In this document: positions 15,804 through 24,995 of the stretch, piece by piece
Layout: each line of letters begins with the position of its first letter
Numbering within the stretch: the stretch's first letter is position 1
NCBI GenBank assembly: GCA_017988885.1
Contig: JAGNQV010000006.1
Location: 1,653-39,734 of the forward strand
Origin: Opitutaceae bacterium
GTDB taxonomy: Bacteria > Verrucomicrobiota > Verrucomicrobiia > Opitutales > Opitutaceae
DNA length: 38,082 nucleotides
Reading direction: 5' to 3'
The notes under the pieces: model-generated
The model's database searches: none
Told to the model about the DNA's origin: nothing
The model's input: only the letters and a program-made list of their open reading frames with translations
Position numbers and translations under genes: made by a program

Positions 15804-16657
15804 CAGGACTGCTTGGGTCGATCTTCGGGGACGATGCGGCGGAGGGTGTAAACGTCGCCGGTGGCAAGGGCGCGGAATCTGGCCGGATCCTGCCACGGGT
15901 CCCATTGCGCGCTGATGAGTTTGCCGGTGATGCCGTCGCTTTCGCTGCTGGCGAGGTAGACGCAGAGGGCCGCGCCCAGCTTCGGGTCCACCGCACCTTC
16001 GTCGGACCATTTTTTATTTTTGGCAAAAAACTCTGCCCCCGCCTTGGCCGGACCGGCGGCGAGCACTTGCGCGGTGAGCCGCGTGCGCAAGGCACCGGGA
16101 GCGATGGCGTTCACGTCGATTCGGTCGGCGCGAAATTCCTCGGCGAGAGTTTCGGTCAGCCGGACCACCGCCGCCTTGGTCGCGGCGTAGGCGGCGAAGC
16201 GGGGCATCGGGTTGGTGGCGCCGCCGCCGGAGATGTTGATGATCTTGCCGGCGCGTTGCGGCCGCATGACCCGGATGGCGTGCTGACAGACGAGGAGGGT
16301 GCCGGTGACGTTGACCGACCAAGCCTGGGTCCATTCGGCGAGGTCAACCTCCTCGGTCGGACCGATGGGGCCGTAGATGCCGGCGTTGTTAACGACCGCG
16401 TGCAGCGGTCCGGTCTCGGTCGCGCGGGCGAAGAGGGCGGCGACGCTGGCGGGATCGGAAACATCGCACGCAAGGCCGATGAGCTGCTGGCCGGGCTTAA
16501 GCGAGGGGGCGAGCGCGGCCTGCGTCGTGCTGACGTCGGCGGCGGTGCGGGCGCAGAAGATGACATTGGCGCCGGCGGCGAGGAAAGCCTCGACGAGGTG
16601 GCGGCCAAAACCCTGGCTGCCGCCGGTGATGAGAGTGTTGCGTCCGGAAAGTTTCAT
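15803..16657 (-). CDS. Short-chain dehydrogenase/reductase
   Basis: 284-aa classical-type SDR. Seen: TGGSQGFG at 11-18, NNAG at 90-93, and AYAATK with Tyr157 and Lys161. The usual catalytic Ser lies 13 residues before Tyr; here the sequence reads NISGGG, so Ser143 is 14 before Tyr and a Gly occupies the normal place. The last ~45 residues (WDPWQDPARFRAL...) are longer than in a typical SDR. The start ATG overlaps the upstream dehydrogenase stop (ATGA) and its stop overlaps the next start. A sugar-nucleotide ketone reductase role fits the location; the substrate is unknown. Confidence 0.86.
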   Translation of the reverse strand: MKLSGRNTLITGGSQGFGRHLVEAFLAAGANVIFCARTAADVSTTQAALAPSLKPGQQLIGLACDVSDPASVAALFARATETGPLHAVVNNAGIYGPIGPTEEVDLAEWTQAWSVNVTGTLLVCQHAIRVMRPQRAGKIINISGGGATNPMPRFAAYAATKAAVVRLTETLAEEFRADRIDVNAIAPGALRTRLTAQVLAAGPAKAGAEFFAKNKKWSDEGAVDPKLGAALCVYLASSESDGITGKLISAQWDPWQDPARFRALATGDVYTLRRIVPEDRPKQS

Positions 16658-17919
16658 GGGCGTCCGACAGTGAGATAGCTAGCCCCGGGGATGGGCGCCA
16701 CCGCTTTTTCAATCAAACGATTCGCGTCGATGACCAGCGGGCGCGCCATCCCAGCGAGCAAGGCAGGCCAGGGGTAGTCGCGGAATTCGGGCCACTCGGT
16801 GCAGATGACCACGGCGTGAGCGCCGCGCAAGGCAGCGGCGGCCGAGGCCGACAGCGGGAGATCGGCGTGGGCGGTGTCGGTGGTGCGAATGAGCGGGTCG
16901 AAGGCCTGCACCTGAATGTTCGCGGCCAGCAGTTGACGGCAGAGCTCGACGGCGGCGCTGCGGCGGAGCGTGCTGGTGTTGGGGGTGTAGGCGAGGCCGA
17001 GCACCGCGACGACGGGTTGCGGGATACCTTTCAGTGCACCTTGGATTTTTCGAAACGCCCAGCCGCGATGGCGGTCGTTGCTTTCCTTGATGGCGGGGAT
17101 GAGGGCGAGAGGTAGATTTTGAGTCTGTCCGAGTTGGGTCAGGGTTACGACATCGCGGGCCAGGGTGCCGCCCGCAAAGGGGCCGCCGGGTCCGAGGTAG
17201 GCGCGTTGGCCGATGCGCGGGTCGCTCTTCAAGCCGGCGGCGACCTCCTGCGCGTCGGCACCGACGGTTTCGGCCAGTGCGGCGATTTCGTTGATGTAGG
17301 CGACGGAGAGCGCGAGGAAGGAATTGAGCGCGTGTTTTACCATCTCGGCGGACTCGGTGCGCAGCCACACGAGCGGGGCGCCGATGGGCGAAAGCATTTT
17401 CTCCAGAGTGGCACGAACTTGCGCGGATGAGGTGCCGACGATGATGCGCGCAGGTTGCGCGAAGGCCTCGATCGCTTTGCCGAGGCGGAGATTCTCCGGT
17501 GAACAGGCAAAGTGGAGCAACGGATGGGCTTTCGCCAGTTGCGCGCAGGTGCCGACGGGCAGTTGGGAGGAAATCAGCACAATCGTGGCCGGTCGCAGCA
17601 GCGGCAAGACGCGCGCGAGGCGCTGGTGAACCCAGTCCAGATCGGAGCGGTCATCATCGTCGACGGGCGTGTCGAAGCAGACCCAGAGCACATCGGTGGC
17701 CGTCACCGCCTCCGCTTCCGCGGCGAAATCCAGCTGGCCAGAAGCGAGACCCGCGGTGAGCAGGGCATCGAGTCCGGGTTCGTGCAGCGGCGCGCGACCG
17801 GCACGCAGGCCGGCGATGACCGTTGCGTCAAAGTCCACGCCGGTGACGCGGTGGTGGTGGGCAAGGCAGGCGGCGGTGACGCTGCCGAGGTGCCAAAGGC
17901 CGAGGACGGTGACGTGCAT
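16654..17919 (-). CDS. UDP-glucose/GDP-mannose dehydrogenase-family protein lacking the catalytic cysteine
   Basis: 421 aa with the three-domain layout of nucleotide-sugar 6-dehydrogenases. The N-terminal NAD motif is GLWHLG (7-12); [12 protein letters not shown] (140-151) holds the conserved Glu, and [19 protein letters not shown] (195-213) the conserved Lys and Asn. In the normal GGSCFPKD motif the catalytic Cys forms the thiohemiacetal. Here the equivalent reads AGGTLARDV (249-257), with Thr at about 252 in place of Cys and no other Cys adjacent. Full oxidation to a uronic acid by the usual two-step mechanism is therefore doubtful. It may perform a single oxidation, or be a distinct subfamily working with the SDR and Gfo/Idh proteins encoded next to it. 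ATG start at 17919. Confidence 0.88.
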   Translation of the reverse strand: MHVTVLGLWHLGSVTAACLAHHHRVTGVDFDATVIAGLRAGRAPLHEPGLDALLTAGLASGQLDFAAEAEAVTATDVLWVCFDTPVDDDDRSDLDWVHQRLARVLPLLRPATIVLISSQLPVGTCAQLAKAHPLLHFACSPENLRLGKAIEAFAQPARIIVGTSSAQVRATLEKMLSPIGAPLVWLRTESAEMVKHALNSFLALSVAYINEIAALAETVGADAQEVAAGLKSDPRIGQRAYLGPGGPFAGGTLARDVVTLTQLGQTQNLPLALIPAIKESNDRHRGWAFRKIQGALKGIPQPVVAVLGLAYTPNTSTLRRSAAVELCRQLLAANIQVQAFDPLIRTTDTAHADLPLSASAAAALRGAHAVVICTEWPEFRDYPWPALLAGMARPLVIDANRLIEKAVAPIPGASYLTVGRP

Positions 17920-17935
17920 GGGCGGCGGGGCAGGG

Positions 17936-19588
17936 TCAGGGTTGGACGCGGCGTTGATAAAGGGTCATGCGGCGACCGAAGAGCGAAAATGTATCCACGC
18001 GCTGGAGGTTGCCCTCGCACCACTCCTTGAATTGCGGATAAAGCCGGCGCATTTGCTTGTCGTAGGGCCAGTAGCCATCACCGGGCATTTCATCGGTGAG
18101 GGCGACAAAGTCGCAAAGCTTGAGGCGGTAGAACATGACTTCATCCGTGTTGGCGAGAATACTGTCGGGGAGTTGGATGACGAAAGGGACCCAGACCTTT
18201 TTTCGCTCGTAGCAAATGACCTGGAGAATGGAGGCATCAATGTAGTCAACGATCTGATCGATGCCGATATAGGGATTGGTCAGTTTGAGTGAATGGCTGG
18301 TGTCGTAGATGTAGTCGGCCATCTGGTTGACGCTGCGGGCGCTGGCGAGGAATTCGGCGGAGTGGGGGGGGCGGAGTTGACGTTGCAGAAAGTAATAGCC
18401 GCCGCTGCCGAGGGCGAGCGCGGCGGGCAGGAGCAACAGGGCGCGGCGCCAGCGGGTGGTGGCGGTCAAATCGAGGCGGGCCCAGAGCTGGGCCCAAAGC
18501 CAGAGCACGAGCAGCAGCACACCGGGCACCAGCACGCCGAGCACGTATTCCGATTTTTGCTTGTGCAGGGTGAGAATGGCGGCGGGGAGGAGCAGGAAGG
18601 CCAAACCGAAGAAAAGCCAGTCGCGCGAAAATCCGGTGCCGCGCCGGCGCGGGTGGATGATCAGGAAAAGGACGAGCAGTCCGGTGAGCGCGGCGCTGGT
18701 CCAGCCAAACCACACGCCGAGGTGCATGTCGCCGAGATGACCGAAAACAAACCGGGTGGAGTGCCAGAGATCGAAACCGAGGAAGCGGGCGGCACTTTCG
18801 GCACCGGTGACATGGCCGACCCAATAATAATTGTAGATTGCCGTGCGACTCATCCAGAAAAACGGCAACGCTAGCGCGGCCGCGATGCCGCCGGCGAAGC
18901 ACAGGTTGCGCAGGCGGAGCCAGCGTTCCGGGCTGAAGAGAACCCAGAGGGCGGCGACAAAAAAGAGCGGGGCGAAATAGGCTCCCGTGAGGAAGCGTTC
19001 GAGGAGGGTAAAGCCCACGGCGAAGCCAAAGGCGATGCTCCAGCCGAGGGCGCGGAAGCCCCGGGTGAGGAGCGCGAGGCAGGAGGTGACGCCGAACAGG
19101 CACATGGCCGCATGATCGAGCCGGAAGTCCACGGCGGAGCCGGCTGCCCCTGACCAAGGCCAGGCGATGCACAGGGCCAGCCCAAAGGCCATCCAGCCAA
19201 GCAGGCGTGAACCGGTGAGGCGTGAAATCGTATAGAGGAGGGCCGCCTGCCAGGCCAGAAACACGAGCATGTTCAGGCTGAGCGCGGCACTGCGCGAAGC
19301 GGAACCCGTCACGGTAAAAATCAACAGGGCCGCGGCGTCGTGCAGGGTGCCTTGCAGCGCGGTTTTGCCGAGGGCGAATTTCAGGCCGGAAGCCAGCCCG
19401 TGAACTTTGGCGTGTTCGTAGGCATGATAGGATTCGGAAAGGTATTGGATCTGATCGTTCCAACGCGGATAAATCTTGGTGTAGTGGCGCGACGTCATCC
19501 GATCGAACACCAGGAATTCGACCAGCATCAGCCCCACGGCCAACAGCCAAAACCAGCGCGTGGCGGAAGCGGAGGGTGAGCCGGTCAT
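17936..19588 (-). CDS. Polytopic membrane protein, GT-C-like glycosyltransferase
   Basis: 550 aa from the ATG at 19588 (MTGSPSAS). The first hydrophobic segment is followed by a loop with KIYPRWNDQIQYLSESYHA, an acidic-residue position like the catalytic loop of GT39/PMT-type enzymes. Around ten further hydrophobic stretches reach residue ~390, and the last ~150 residues are soluble. A longer frame upstream (to 19738) overlaps the epimerase gene and was rejected; the chosen start leaves 7 nt after the epimerase stop. Most likely a periplasmic-side transferase using a polyprenyl-phosphate sugar. A membrane protein of other function cannot be excluded because the family motifs are weak. Confidence 0.72.
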   Translation of the reverse strand: MTGSPSASATRWFWLLAVGLMLVEFLVFDRMTSRHYTKIYPRWNDQIQYLSESYHAYEHAKVHGLASGLKFALGKTALQGTLHDAAALLIFTVTGSASRSAALSLNMLVFLAWQAALLYTISRLTGSRLLGWMAFGLALCIAWPWSGAAGSAVDFRLDHAAMCLFGVTSCLALLTRGFRALGWSIAFGFAVGFTLLERFLTGAYFAPLFFVAALWVLFSPERWLRLRNLCFAGGIAAALALPFFWMSRTAIYNYYWVGHVTGAESAARFLGFDLWHSTRFVFGHLGDMHLGVWFGWTSAALTGLLVLFLIIHPRRRGTGFSRDWLFFGLAFLLLPAAILTLHKQKSEYVLGVLVPGVLLLVLWLWAQLWARLDLTATTRWRRALLLLPAALALGSGGYYFLQRQLRPPHSAEFLASARSVNQMADYIYDTSHSLKLTNPYIGIDQIVDYIDASILQVICYERKKVWVPFVIQLPDSILANTDEVMFYRLKLCDFVALTDEMPGDGYWPYDKQMRRLYPQFKEWCEGNLQRVDTFSLFGRRMTLYQRRVQP

Positions 19589-19595
19589 GCGCGGT

Positions 19596-20582
19596 TCAGT
19601 GGCGGGCTGCATAGACCCAGCGATTGGCCTCCAGCCATTGCAGGGTGCGGAGAATGCCTTGCTCGATGGTGAGGGCAGGTTGCCAGCCGGTGGCCCGGAT
19701 TTTTTGGGTGTCGAGGAAGATGAAAGGGTTGTCGCCAATCCAGCCGCGATCGCCGCCGGTGTATTCGAGGCGCGGTTTCAGGCCGAGGGCGGCGCAGAGG
19801 TAGCCGATGCTCTGGTTGACCTCGACGTATTCCGGAGTGCCGAGGTTGTAGACTTGGGTGTGGTGCTTGGCATCGCGGGCCGTGTGGGCGCGCGCGACAT
19901 GCAACAGGGCTGAGACGCAGTCCTGCACGTAGAGGTAACTTTTGCGCTGCCGGCCGTCACCGAGCACGCGGAGGTGGTCCGGGTGGTCGGTGAGTTGCTT
20001 GTAGAAATCGAAGACATGGCCGTGGGTGTAGCGCTCGCCGAGGATGGAGACGAAGCGGAAGAGGTAAGCTTCATCGAGCTGGCCGCCCTCGGCGTAGGAG
20101 GAGATGAGGCCTTCGCCGGCACTCTTGGAGGCGGCGTAGAGCGAGGTCTGGACCGGGAAGGCGTCGGTCTCGGGCGTGGGGCGGTCGGGGGTGACGAGCG
20201 CTTCACCGTAGACGGAGCCGGTGGACGAGAACGCGATGCGGCGCACGCCGTTGGCGCGCATGGCCTCGAGGACGTTGAAGGTGGCGATGGTGTTTTGCTC
20301 GAGGTCCTTCCGCGGGTGGTTCCAGCCGTCCTTGATGTCGGCGTTGGCGGCGAGGTGAAAGGTGAAGTCGGCGCCCTGCATCGCCGCGGTGAGTGCGGGC
20401 AGATCGAGGTTGTCGCCGCGCACGAGACGGAAGCGCGGATGCTGCCGCGCGTTTTCGAGAAAACGTTCCTGACCGGTGGAGAGGTTGTCCCAGCCGGTGA
20501 CGGCGACGCCGTCGGCGAGCAGCCGGTCGGTGAGGGTGGAGCCAATGAAACCGGCGGCACCAGTGATGAAAGCGTGTTGCAT
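19596..20582 (-). CDS. NAD-dependent sugar-nucleotide epimerase (GalE/WcaG-like)
   Basis: 328-aa extended SDR. Seen: ITGAAGFIGS at 6-15, LAANAD near 78-82, FSSTGSVYGE around 118-127 (catalytic Thr/Ser), and YAASK with Tyr149 and Lys153. The C-terminal half holds the substrate-domain elements RFVSILGERYTHGHVFDF and YLYVQDC. A UDP- or GDP-sugar 4-epimerase is the best guess, but dehydratase-type relatives are similar. The ATG at 20582 is 7 nt after the upstream methyltransferase stop. Confidence 0.9.
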   Translation of the reverse strand: MQHAFITGAAGFIGSTLTDRLLADGVAVTGWDNLSTGQERFLENARQHPRFRLVRGDNLDLPALTAAMQGADFTFHLAANADIKDGWNHPRKDLEQNTIATFNVLEAMRANGVRRIAFSSTGSVYGEALVTPDRPTPETDAFPVQTSLYAASKSAGEGLISSYAEGGQLDEAYLFRFVSILGERYTHGHVFDFYKQLTDHPDHLRVLGDGRQRKSYLYVQDCVSALLHVARAHTARDAKHHTQVYNLGTPEYVEVNQSIGYLCAALGLKPRLEYTGGDRGWIGDNPFIFLDTQKIRATGWQPALTIEQGILRTLQWLEANRWVYAARH

Positions 20583-20589
20583 GGAAGAA

Positions 20590-21327
20590 TCAGGCGGGGA
20601 GTTTCTGCGGGCGCGGTTTCAAAACGTAGCCGATGACGAGATTGCAGAAAATAAAGGGCAGGAAGGGCAGCGGGAAGCAGGCGCGGCGCTCGAGGGTGAA
20701 GTAAGGATGCAGCTCCGCGAGGATCTCAGGCACGAGGTTGAGGTGTTCACGACCGTAAAACTCGACGTAAGGCGCGGTGAAATGTCGATACCAGACCCGC
20801 TGCGCGGAGAGCCGGCGCGCCAGACCGTAGGCGGGACTGCCCTCGGTGGGAATGACGATGAGCAGGCGGCCGGTCTGCTTGTTCACGAGGCGGTGCAGTT
20901 CGGCAAGGCAGGCGGGAAGGTTGGGCAGGTGCTCAAGGACGTGGATGGCGAGGATGCGGTCGAAGTAACCCCCGGCAAAATCCATCCGTTGCTGGCAGTC
21001 GCCGACGACGGTCTGCACCTCGGGGTGGCGCCGGCGGATGTCGGCGGCCATGTTCTCGCGATACTCGTTGCAGTAGTAGTTTTGCGCCTGCTCGGGCGTG
21101 AGCTTTTCGTAGTCGAGGTGTTCGCCGAGGCCGGCGCCGATCTCGAGGGTGGTGCGGAAACCCAGGGGCGAGTGCCGGACCGGCCACTCGTGGTTGAAAC
21201 GCTCGACGAGGCCGTAGCGGGAACGGCCGGCGAGTTCCTCGTGCCAGAGTTTCATGAACTGGTCGTTGCGGACCTGCTGCTCGGGGGTGAGCGGCGGGAG
21301 GATTTTCGGCCACTGGGTGGTCGGCAT
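20590..21327 (-). CDS. Class I SAM-dependent methyltransferase
   Basis: 245 aa. Motif I is LEIGAGLGEHL (about 61-71), followed by CNEYRENMA, VVGDCQQ, and the post-II element ILAIHVLEHLPNLPACLAEL. The C-terminus is hydrophobic (FPLPFLPFIFCNLVIGYVLKP), suggesting membrane attachment and a lipid-linked or membrane-proximal glycan acceptor. ATG start at 21327, 9 nt after the GtrB-like GT2 stop. Sugar O-methylation fits the cluster; the target is unknown. Confidence 0.87.
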   Translation of the reverse strand: MPTTQWPKILPPLTPEQQVRNDQFMKLWHEELAGRSRYGLVERFNHEWPVRHSPLGFRTTLEIGAGLGEHLDYEKLTPEQAQNYYCNEYRENMAADIRRRHPEVQTVVGDCQQRMDFAGGYFDRILAIHVLEHLPNLPACLAELHRLVNKQTGRLLIVIPTEGSPAYGLARRLSAQRVWYRHFTAPYVEFYGREHLNLVPEILAELHPYFTLERRACFPLPFLPFIFCNLVIGYVLKPRPQKLPA

Positions 21328-21336
21328 GGCGGCGGG

Positions 21337-22287
21337 TCAGGCGCGCGGCTCGAAGCCCGCGGAGCGCTCGAGGATGAATTTGGGGCGCCCGCGCACCTCC
21401 TCGTAGATGCGACCGATGTATTCGCCGAGGATGCCCACACTGATGAGCTGGATACCGCCGAGGAAGGAAATGAGAATGACGAGGGTCGGATTACCCCAAA
21501 GAATCGTCCACCCCATGAATTTGTAGAAAAGATAAATGCCCATCAGCAGGAAAGAAAAGCCGGCGATCGCGAAACCCAGCATGGTGCTGAGTTGCAGCGC
21601 GTAGGTGGAAAAGCAGAAGATGCCGTTGAAGCCGATGCGCAGCGAACCGAAGAAGCGGTTGTAGTTGGTGGCACCGGCGTGGCGGGCCGGGCGGTCGAAA
21701 GGCAGGAGGATCTGGCGGAAGCCGACCACGGCGACCATCCCGCGCAGAAAACCGTGGGACTCCTTGAGCTTCACGACCTCGTTGACGACGCGGCGCGACA
21801 TCAGGCGGAAATCACCGGTGTTGGGCGGGATGGTGACATCGGCGATCTTGTTGATGACCTTGTAGCCGACGTGGGAGACGACCTTCTTCACCCAGGGTTC
21901 GCCGGTGCGCTGGCGGCGTTGCGGCAGGACGATGTCGAAGCCCTCGCGCCACTTTGCCACCATATCGGACACGAGTTCCGGCGGATCCTGCAGGTCCACA
22001 TCCATCACGATGACGGCGTCGCCGCGGGAATACTCGAGACCGGCCAGAGTGGCCATGGGCTGGCCGACGCGGCGGGAAAATTTCAGGAGCTTCAGGCGCT
22101 CGTCTTTGGCGCGGTGTTCCAGAATGACGTCTTCGGTGCGATCGGGCGACGGATCCAGCGAAAAAATGATCTCATAGTCCGCGGTGATCGGGGCCAGAAT
22201 AGGCTGCAGCCGGCGGAGGAACTCGGGGACGTTCTTCTCCTCCTTGTAAACGGGAACGATGATGGACAGCAGCATCGTCCCATTCAT
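21337..22287 (-). CDS. GtrB-like polyprenyl-phosphate glycosyltransferase (GT2)
   Basis: About 316 aa. GT2 domain with LSIIVPVYKEEKNV, LDPSPDRTED, the metal-binding VMDVDLQDPPE, and NTGDFRLMSRR; two C-terminal transmembrane hairpins (LGFAIAGFSFLLMGIYLFY and LVILISFLGGIQLISVGIL) followed by GEYIGRIYEEVRGRPKF. This layout is that of GtrB/DPMS-type enzymes that move a sugar from a nucleotide donor to undecaprenyl phosphate for use by GT-C enzymes, three of which are encoded in the window. ATG at 22287 chosen; ATG at 22275 (MLLSIIVP, preceded by GGGA) is also reasonable, and a TTG lies at 22311. Confidence 0.9.
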   Translation of the reverse strand: MNGTMLLSIIVPVYKEEKNVPEFLRRLQPILAPITADYEIIFSLDPSPDRTEDVILEHRAKDERLKLLKFSRRVGQPMATLAGLEYSRGDAVIVMDVDLQDPPELVSDMVAKWREGFDIVLPQRRQRTGEPWVKKVVSHVGYKVINKIADVTIPPNTGDFRLMSRRVVNEVVKLKESHGFLRGMVAVVGFRQILLPFDRPARHAGATNYNRFFGSLRIGFNGIFCFSTYALQLSTMLGFAIAGFSFLLMGIYLFYKFMGWTILWGNPTLVILISFLGGIQLISVGILGEYIGRIYEEVRGRPKFILERSAGFEPRA

Positions 22288-22327
22288 CGCGGAGTGGGCT
22301 GATAAAATCAACCCTTGGCACGCGCGA

Positions 22328-23572
22328 TCAACCGGTCCGGAAACCCAGCCGCCAGAGAAACTGAATCAACGCGCTTTTGCGCAGGTAGGCCATGAGACGG
22401 GGATGCCGCTCGATCTCATGGGCCGGGAAATGGCGGTCGTGGGTGCGTTCGCGCAGTCGGGTAATCTCGCTCTGGCCGGTGCTGTGCATGAAGGCGGCGG
22501 TTTTTTGCGCGGCGTGGGCCCGGAAGCAGGCGAGGAACCAGGGCACGCGCACGATGCGCGCCCCGGCGGCGTCGAAACGCAGCAACAGATCCCAGTCCAT
22601 GGCGAAGTTGAATGAGGGATCCAAACCGCCGGCCCGTTCCCATATCCGCCGCCGCCAGAACAGCGTTTCCTGCGGCACGAAATCATTCAGGCGCAACACG
22701 GCGGCATCATGCGCCGGCAGAAACCAGCGGGCAATTTCTTGTGACGCCTCATCGACGACGATGCGGTGGCCATAGATCACATCGACCTCGGGATGGGCGG
22801 CGAAGTAGTCCGCCACGAAGGCCAGCGCGCCGGGCTGATAGTAGTCGTCGGAGTTGATCCACGCCATGACATCGTCAGGTCCGCCGGAGGTCCGGGCAAA
22901 ACCTGTGGCGATGGCATCAGCTTGGCCGGCGTCTGGTGCGCTGGTCCAGGCGACAAGGCGGGAGGCGTGCTGGCGGATGAGTTCGACGCTGCCATCGGTC
23001 GAGCCGCCGTCCTGCACGACGTATTCCACCAGGAAGCCTTGGTCGAGCACGCTGCGCATGGTTTCGGCGAGGTAGCGGGCCTGCTGGTAGGAAGGCGTGA
23101 CGATGGACAGTTTCGGCCGGGCGAGACCGGGGCGCGGGGCGGGGAAGGTTTCGGGTCGCACCGGGCGCGGCGGGTGGGCCATGTGCGCCGGCATCTGGAA
23201 GAACATGAGCTCGGTCCAGTCGCCACCGCCCAGCCAGAGAGGGAGCAGCAGGCGCTTGATGCGCACGTCGCGGCTCATGATCGCGGCCCATGCTCCGTCG
23301 GGCGTCCGGGCCTCGATGACGAGGCGCTGCCGGCCAGCGGGAAGGGTGCCGCGGATCTCAAATCCAGTGTTGGCATCCGGGGCCGCGGGCAGGGCAGCCG
23401 GCACGTCGGGGCGTGGCATGCCCACGACGCCGTCGAGGATGCGGTCGGCAGTGCGCAAACGAATGCCGGTGATGGCGCCGGCAGATTCGTCGAAGCACCA
23501 GCCACGGATGATGACGCAGCGCGACGGGTGGCTCCAGTCGTCGGGTTGATCGATGTGGGACTGCAGGGCCAC
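22328..23572 (-). CDS. GT2 glycosyltransferase with one N-terminal beta module
   Basis: 414 aa with a GTG start at 23572, 7 nt after the upstream stop. Residues about 5-103 are the same module as in the 1321-aa and 639-aa GTs: IIRGWCFDES, IRLRTADR, RPDV, NTGF, LPAG, PDGAW. The GT2 domain runs from about 154 (LSIVTPSYQQARYL) through [11 protein letters not shown] and WINSDD (238-243) to ETLFWRRRIWERAGG and AMDWDLLLRF. The C-terminal ~100 residues are basic and may touch the membrane. Donor and acceptor unknown. Confidence 0.9.
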   Translation of the reverse strand: MALQSHIDQPDDWSHPSRCVIIRGWCFDESAGAITGIRLRTADRILDGVVGMPRPDVPAALPAAPDANTGFEIRGTLPAGRQRLVIEARTPDGAWAAIMSRDVRIKRLLLPLWLGGGDWTELMFFQMPAHMAHPPRPVRPETFPAPRPGLARPKLSIVTPSYQQARYLAETMRSVLDQGFLVEYVVQDGGSTDGSVELIRQHASRLVAWTSAPDAGQADAIATGFARTSGGPDDVMAWINSDDYYQPGALAFVADYFAAHPEVDVIYGHRIVVDEASQEIARWFLPAHDAAVLRLNDFVPQETLFWRRRIWERAGGLDPSFNFAMDWDLLLRFDAAGARIVRVPWFLACFRAHAAQKTAAFMHSTGQSEITRLRERTHDRHFPAHEIERHPRLMAYLRKSALIQFLWRLGFRTG

Positions 23573-23579
23573 GGCGGTC

Positions 23580-24995
23580 TCAGACGAACTTCAATTTGCG
23601 GGCGGCAAAAGCGACCATGCGCAGCAGCAGCCAGCCGTGGCTCCAGCGCTGGATGTTGGTCGAACCGTAGGTGCGCTCCTTATAGCGGATGGGCACGTCG
23701 GCGATCTTCAGGTTCAGTTTGGCCGCGCCGAAGAGCAGATCAAAGTCACCGAAGGGGTCGAAGTCACCGAAGTAGGCGCGGTTGGCGGCGATCTTTTCGT
23801 AGTGGGCGCGACTGAGAACTTTGGTGCCGCAGAGCGTGTCCTTCACCGGCTGGCCGAGCAGCCAGGTGAAGATGAGGCCAAAGGTCTTGTTCGCGCAGAG
23901 ATTCAGAAACTGCATCGCTTCTTCGTCCATGGGGTAAACCAAGCGGCAGCCGTTGGCGAATTCGGCGTGGCCGTCGGCCAGCACTTGGTAGAATTTGGGC
24001 AGCTCCTCGGGGGGCATGGTGAGATCGGCATCGAGGATCATCAGGATATCGCCGGAAGCAGCGGCAAAGCCCAGGCGGACGGCGTCGCCCTTGCCCTTGC
24101 CGGTTTGCTGCATGATTTTGATTTTCCGTTGCGGATAAGCCGCGGCGACGCGTTGGATTTCGGCCCAAGTGTTATCCTTGGAATGTCCCTCGACGAAGAT
24201 GAGTTCGGTGCCGGCGCCCATGTCGGGCGTGCGCAACACGGCGGCCTCGATGTTGCCGGCCTCGTTGCGGGCGGGGATGATGACGGAGACTGTGCGCGGT
24301 GGACGTGCACGGATGCGGGTGGGGCTGGCGACGCAAAAGACCGTGAGGCAGAACCAAGTAAAGATCGGCGCCAGCCAGCGGTTGAGCAAAAGTTCGAGGC
24401 CGAAACAGGGGAAAGGCAGCAGGATCCGCGACTGGATCAGGACGGTCTGCCAATCGGCGAGGCGCAGGAAGTTGCGCACATCCGCTGTGCTGATCCAGTT
24501 GCTCTGGGGCTGAGGCGAGCGGAGGCCGAGCCAGCCCGCGAAGGCCAGCAGCGGGCGCCAGACGTTAGAGAAATAGTTGAAAACCAAGCGAGTATCGGCG
24601 TGCGAGACTTGGTGGAATTGCTCGAGCAGTTGCTGGACGTCTGCGGCTTGGTTCAACGTGTCGGAAACGATGATGTAATCGAACTCTCGGGCTAGTTTTA
24701 GCGTCTCGCCGGCCTGCACATGGAATTCCACACCAGGCACGCGTTGACGCGCCGCTTCGATCTGTTTCGGAGAGAGATCGATCCCGACACGGTGCGTGGC
24801 ACGGATCTGAGCGAGTAGTTCGCCGGTGCCGCAGCCGACTTCGAGCACCGTGGCATCGGCCGGAATGATCAGGTTGTAATAGTGGGCGAGCAGGCGCCGG
24901 TAGCTGCGAGCCGTCCAAGTCAAACTCGTCGGAGCCGCTTCATAGAAAGCGCGCACCTTTTCAGCATGGGGGTGAAGGGTGTCCGTGGGCAGCAT
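23580..24995 (-). CDS. Fusion of SAM methyltransferase and DPM1-like GT2
   Basis: 471 aa. Residues about 1-215 form a class I methyltransferase: LEVGCGTGELLAQI, VGIDLSPKQIEAA, and IIVSDTLNQAADVQQLLEQF. From about 237 a GT2 domain follows: VSVIIPARNEAGNIEAAV, VEGHSKDNT, GKGKGDAVRLGF, and the metal-binding ILDADLTMPPEELPKFY, ending YKERTYGSTNI and a hydrophobic tail. The GT2 half is of the dolichol/polyprenyl-phosphate type. The fusion suggests that methylation and sugar transfer act on the same or sequential intermediates. The ATG at 24995 overlaps by one nucleotide the stop of a 62-codon frame upstream. Confidence 0.9.
   Translation of the reverse strand: MLPTDTLHPHAEKVRAFYEAAPTSLTWTARSYRRLLAHYYNLIIPADATVLEVGCGTGELLAQIRATHRVGIDLSPKQIEAARQRVPGVEFHVQAGETLKLAREFDYIIVSDTLNQAADVQQLLEQFHQVSHADTRLVFNYFSNVWRPLLAFAGWLGLRSPQPQSNWISTADVRNFLRLADWQTVLIQSRILLPFPCFGLELLLNRWLAPIFTWFCLTVFCVASPTRIRARPPRTVSVIIPARNEAGNIEAAVLRTPDMGAGTELIFVEGHSKDNTWAEIQRVAAAYPQRKIKIMQQTGKGKGDAVRLGFAAASGDILMILDADLTMPPEELPKFYQVLADGHAEFANGCRLVYPMDEEAMQFLNLCANKTFGLIFTWLLGQPVKDTLCGTKVLSRAHYEKIAANRAYFGDFDPFGDFDLLFGAAKLNLKIADVPIRYKERTYGSTNIQRWSHGWLLLRMVAFAARKLKFV

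Noticed and set aside
16654..17919. Naming the gene ugd (UDP-glucose 6-dehydrogenase)
   Set aside because: The catalytic Cys is replaced by Thr, so a standard UDP-glucose dehydrogenase function is not supported.
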